DNA of 33,330 nt from Oscillospiraceae bacterium (GTDB taxonomy: Bacteria; Bacillota; Clostridia; Oscillospirales; Ruminococcaceae). The DNA is taken from contig JAFYSU010000012.1 of the NCBI GenBank assembly GCA_017559185.1, positions 1-33,330 on the forward strand, written 5' to 3'. The position numbers and the translations under genes are program-made. Positions 31,194 through 33,330 of the stretch are shown piece by piece (within the stretch, counting starts at the first letter, position 1; every line of letters begins with the position of its first letter). The notes under the pieces are model-generated. The model was not told the DNA's origin. It searched no databases and worked only from the letters and a program-made list of their open reading frames with translations.

Positions 31194-32696
31194 TTACAAA
31201 GTAATATCATTTTCTTTTGATTTATTGGAATACAATATTTCAGGATGTTTTTCACGTATGACTGTATCTATATCACTTTTAATTCGATACAGTAACATCA
31301 AATCCTTTTGCAAAAGCTTGTATTGAGTGTAGTCGGTTTCGTGCTGAACTTTCAGTTCGGCAATTTCTTTTTGCCATGAATTAATAGGGAAGGTATGCTT
31401 TTCAAAACCTTTCTCTTTAAATTTTCGCTTTATCATGTAGAACCTGCGAAGTTCTGATTCGTGTTCAGCCTTGTATTTTTCCTTAGCTTTAGCAAAACGA
31501 TATTTTTCTTTTTTTAACTCATCAGCAATTGGTTTCAATTCATTGTAAGTCTTGGCATCCTCAATCAGCTGATGAAGCTCTTTTAGGCGTTCTTGCTTCT
31601 GCTTCATGGAAGATTTATTGCTTTCCACTTTTTCGCTGACAGAGGAAAGATATTTTTCAAAATCGTTAAGGGTAAGTACACCTTGCTGTTTTAGATAATT
31701 GCATTCATTCATGAATCGTTTCAGGTTATTTTGTTTAGCCTTGGTTTTTCCTTTGGTATAAGTTGCAGCCGTTTGATTTCGCATGGTGTGCGATTCACTA
31801 AGCAGCTGTGCCAGATAAATCTCCTGTGGTTCTTTCAGAATTTCTTTAGCTTCTTGAATCCATTCTTTCAGTGCTGCAATGGTAGCTCGCATATTACGAA
31901 TAATTCGATTGGTAGATTTTATCCAGCGATTAAGCTCGCCGATTTCGGTACGAATACCTTTTTTCTCCATCTTGCTAATATGCGGGCCTACGTGAATAGT
32001 AGGAAGCAAATCCAATCCTTGCTCTGAATAGGAACGATGGTCAATACGGCAGTTCAGACCTTTTTCTTCAAATTTTGCATTGACCATATCTGCCCAAGCT
32101 TTACGCCACATATCCAGAGTTTCGGGATTGCCCCAATTTGTAGTTGGGACTGCATCAAATTCCCACTGACCATTTTCCTTTTTGATACGGTTGCCGTTCG
32201 CATCTAATTTATAAACTCGATGCTGTTTGGCTCCCCATGTTCCATCATCATTCAGAGGGCGAATGGGAGCTAAAACGTGAAAGTGTGGGTTAGGGAAGCC
32301 TCCAGCTTCTCGGTCTGGCAGATGTACCGCAAGGTCGCAAATCATGCCATCGGAAACAAAGTGTTTTTGGACAAATTCTCGTGCCAGTACAATATTTTCT
32401 TCCAATGAAAATTCATTTTGCAAAGCTATATCGAAGCTGTAAGCAAGCTGAGCGTTATAATTCTTTTCCGCCTGCTCAACCTCGTTCCAAAGTGTTGACC
32501 TGTCATAAAATCTTTTTGGTGCGTGTTCCGGTAAAATAATTTCTGCAAGAATAACACCGCCTTTCTTGGTGTAGTCGTGGGTTTCGCCATCCCATAGGTT
32601 ATGAAGTTTTTCTCCGGCACGATAGGCAGCACTGGCAACGGCAGTTCGACCTTCGCTGCGTTTGATTTGTGTTACATGGAAGTGATATAACGCCAT
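31194..32696 (-). CDS. MobA/MobL-family relaxase (MobQ)
   Basis: This 500-residue DNA nicking enzyme cuts oriT and pilots the strand during transfer. The relaxase domain covers about residues 1-230: the start MALYHFHVTQIKRSEGRTAVASAAYRAGEK carries the likely catalytic Tyr25, and NPHFHVLAPIRP holds metal ligands His138 and His140, with His125 as a candidate third. The rest (about 240-490) is a long Lys/Glu-rich coiled coil, as in other MobA/MobL proteins of Firmicutes. Its start codon shares one base with the upstream gene's stop (TAATG), so the two are translationally coupled. The oriT lies about 380 bases upstream beyond the small gene. Whether a primase domain is attached can be excluded: that function is in the next gene. 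Confidence 0.95.
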   Translation of the reverse strand: MALYHFHVTQIKRSEGRTAVASAAYRAGEKLHNLWDGETHDYTKKGGVILAEIILPEHAPKRFYDRSTLWNEVEQAEKNYNAQLAYSFDIALQNEFSLEENIVLAREFVQKHFVSDGMICDLAVHLPDREAGGFPNPHFHVLAPIRPLNDDGTWGAKQHRVYKLDANGNRIKKENGQWEFDAVPTTNWGNPETLDMWRKAWADMVNAKFEEKGLNCRIDHRSYSEQGLDLLPTIHVGPHISKMEKKGIRTEIGELNRWIKSTNRIIRNMRATIAALKEWIQEAKEILKEPQEIYLAQLLSESHTMRNQTAATYTKGKTKAKQNNLKRFMNECNYLKQQGVLTLNDFEKYLSSVSEKVESNKSSMKQKQERLKELHQLIEDAKTYNELKPIADELKKEKYRFAKAKEKYKAEHESELRRFYMIKRKFKEKGFEKHTFPINSWQKEIAELKVQHETDYTQYKLLQKDLMLLYRIKSDIDTVIREKHPEILYSNKSKENDITL

Positions 32697-32995
32697 TATG
32701 TATCACTTCTTTCTTCATGCCTTTGCACAGCTTGTGCAACCAGCTCCTGAACATTTGGCAAAGCAAATATTTGTTCCATCAGAGAATAAAACTCTGTTCT
32801 TGTAAGAGAGTCGGCTTCCTTGGAAATACTTTGTATAGCACCGCCCATATTGCAAAGATGGTGGGTACGCTGCTTATCGGCTTTCTTTTCCAGATGCTTT
32901 TTGCGATTTTCAAATAGCTTAATTTTGTTTTCATACTGCTGCATCTTCAAACGAGCAGCCTCTAATTGAGCCAGAGTTTTTTCTTTGTTTTCCAT
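32696..32995 (-). CDS. DUF3847-type small coiled-coil protein, relaxase partner
   Basis: This 99-residue protein resembles the DUF3847 family, which is found next to MobA/MobL relaxases in mobile elements of Firmicutes; its function is not established. Residues 1-50 are a charged heptad coiled coil (TLAQLEAARLKMQQYENKIK). A loop follows with Cys and Gly (HLCNMGGAIQ), then a second helical part. An accessory relaxosome protein is plausible. I chose the ATG at 32995 because AGGAGG lies 7 bases upstream; an in-frame ATG at 33034 would add 13 residues without support. Its stop codon overlaps the relaxase start by one base. Confidence 0.85.
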   Translation of the reverse strand: MENKEKTLAQLEAARLKMQQYENKIKLFENRKKHLEKKADKQRTHHLCNMGGAIQSISKEADSLTRTEFYSLMEQIFALPNVQELVAQAVQRHEERSDT

Positions 32996-33063
32996 TTTAT
33001 TTCCTCCTGTGTTTAATTTCCTTGCTTTATGCAAGGTATGTAAAATGAGATAGGTGACAGCCG

Positions 33064-33197
33064 CAAGAGTTTACTCTTGAACGGAATATAATTCCGCAAT
33101 ATGTGAATGTGTTCGGACACAGGAGCTTCTGCCTTCGGAGAACGCACATACCGTAATGTAATAACCGGTATAGAAGTGCGCCCTTAGGTTATAAGGG
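33064..33197 (+). other. Origin of transfer (oriT) with RSF1010-like nic region
   Basis: The region upstream of the relaxase operon is packed with inverted repeats: CAAGAG/CTCTTG (33064-33079), CGGAAT/ATTCCG (33082-33096), GTGT/ACAC (33109-33120), ATACCG/CGGTAT (33148-33171) with CGCAC/GTGCG outside it (33143-33180), and CCCTTA/TAAGGG (33181-33197). Between the last two lies ACCGGTATAGAAGTGCGCCCT, which is close to the nic region of RSF1010-type oriT (ACCGGTA, then TGCG/CCCT). By analogy the nick would fall between 33180 and 33181. The rest of the stretch to 33330 is AT-rich with one more inverted repeat (CTGACA/TGTCAG, 33230-33262) and no gene that I can support. Confidence 0.75.
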
Positions 33198-33330
33198 ATT
33201 TTCTTATTTTATATATTAACTTGAATTTTCTGACAGTAAATTCTTATAGTGTGGAGTGTCAGTTGTGGTATTATCAAGTCCTTTCGTGTATTTTTATGAT
33301 CCAACTGAGCGGAGTAGCTACCTGAATAAG

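Larger units (their letters stand above)
27553..33330. mobile_element. Integrative mobilizable element (MobQ type, Tn916-like Int/Xis), partial
   Basis: Reading right to left: oriT, DUF3847-type protein, MobA/MobL relaxase, primase-helicase, Xis and Int, all on the minus strand and closely spaced. This is a standard minimal set for an element that excises, replicates as a circle and is mobilized by a helper. The left end must lie between the phosphatase start codon and the Int stop codon; I could not fix it to the base, because the other end is outside the window. No secretion-system gene is visible. The left coordinate given is an estimate. Confidence 0.8.

Overview
The window looks like the chromosome of a low-GC, spore-forming member of the Clostridia (Firmicutes). 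The reasons are the AT-rich sequence, strong AGGAGG-type ribosome binding sites, a Spo0A-type DNA-binding domain with nearby 0A-box-like sites, a phi LC3-type holin with a GH25 lysin, a Tet(M)/EF-G-like GTPase fused to a Rae1/YacP-like NYN domain, and a Tn916-like integrase. I cannot name a genus from the sequence alone.

Layout. (1) Bases 1-9481 are the distal end of a prophage: a holin-adjacent membrane protein, holin, endolysin, a low-complexity coiled-coil protein, a 1902-residue polyvalent protein, then two small regulators (an orphan Spo0A C-terminal domain and an XRE repressor) facing each other. The prophage stops at about 9463-9481 at a sequence that matches the 3' end of a tmRNA (ssrA) or tRNA-Ala gene, followed by that gene's own terminator. 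I read this as the attachment site; the intact RNA gene should lie beyond the left edge. (2) Bases 9584-27060 are host chromosome: adenine deaminase (minus); nitroreductase and the GTPase-NYN fusion (plus); a transporter, regulator and amidohydrolase locus in which transporter and regulator are divergent and share a possible operator; a BaiN/HI0933-type flavoprotein; and a c-di-GMP/chemotaxis group (diguanylate cyclase, PAS-GGDEF-EAL protein, methyl-accepting chemotaxis protein). A low-molecular-weight protein tyrosine phosphatase follows on the minus strand. (3) From somewhere in 27553-27700 to the right edge is an integrative mobilizable element read right to left: oriT, a DUF3847-type protein, MobA/MobL relaxase, a TOPRIM primase/RepA-type helicase fusion, Xis and a Tn916-type Int. 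No type IV secretion genes are visible, so it would depend on a helper unless they lie beyond the right edge.

How the genes may work together. The prophage end combines lysis and virion genes with a lysogenic-conversion-style regulator pair that could link the phage to the host sporulation programme. The transporter and amidohydrolase, both with good promoters, probably import and cleave a nitrogen-containing compound under the control of the unusual HTH regulator between them; the substrate is unknown. The GGDEF, EAL and MCP proteins form a signalling group for motility. The right-hand element has a complete minimal set for excision (Int/Xis), replication of the excised form (primase-helicase) and mobilization (relaxase and oriT).

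The points most worth a second look are the prophage-borne Spo0A C-terminal domain with its row of 0A-like boxes, the GTPase-NYN fusion, the RNA-gene attachment scar, the 12-bp motif shared by the transporter and hydrolase leaders, the in-frame stop just after the best-placed start of the GGDEF-EAL gene, and the RSF1010-like nic region at the right end.
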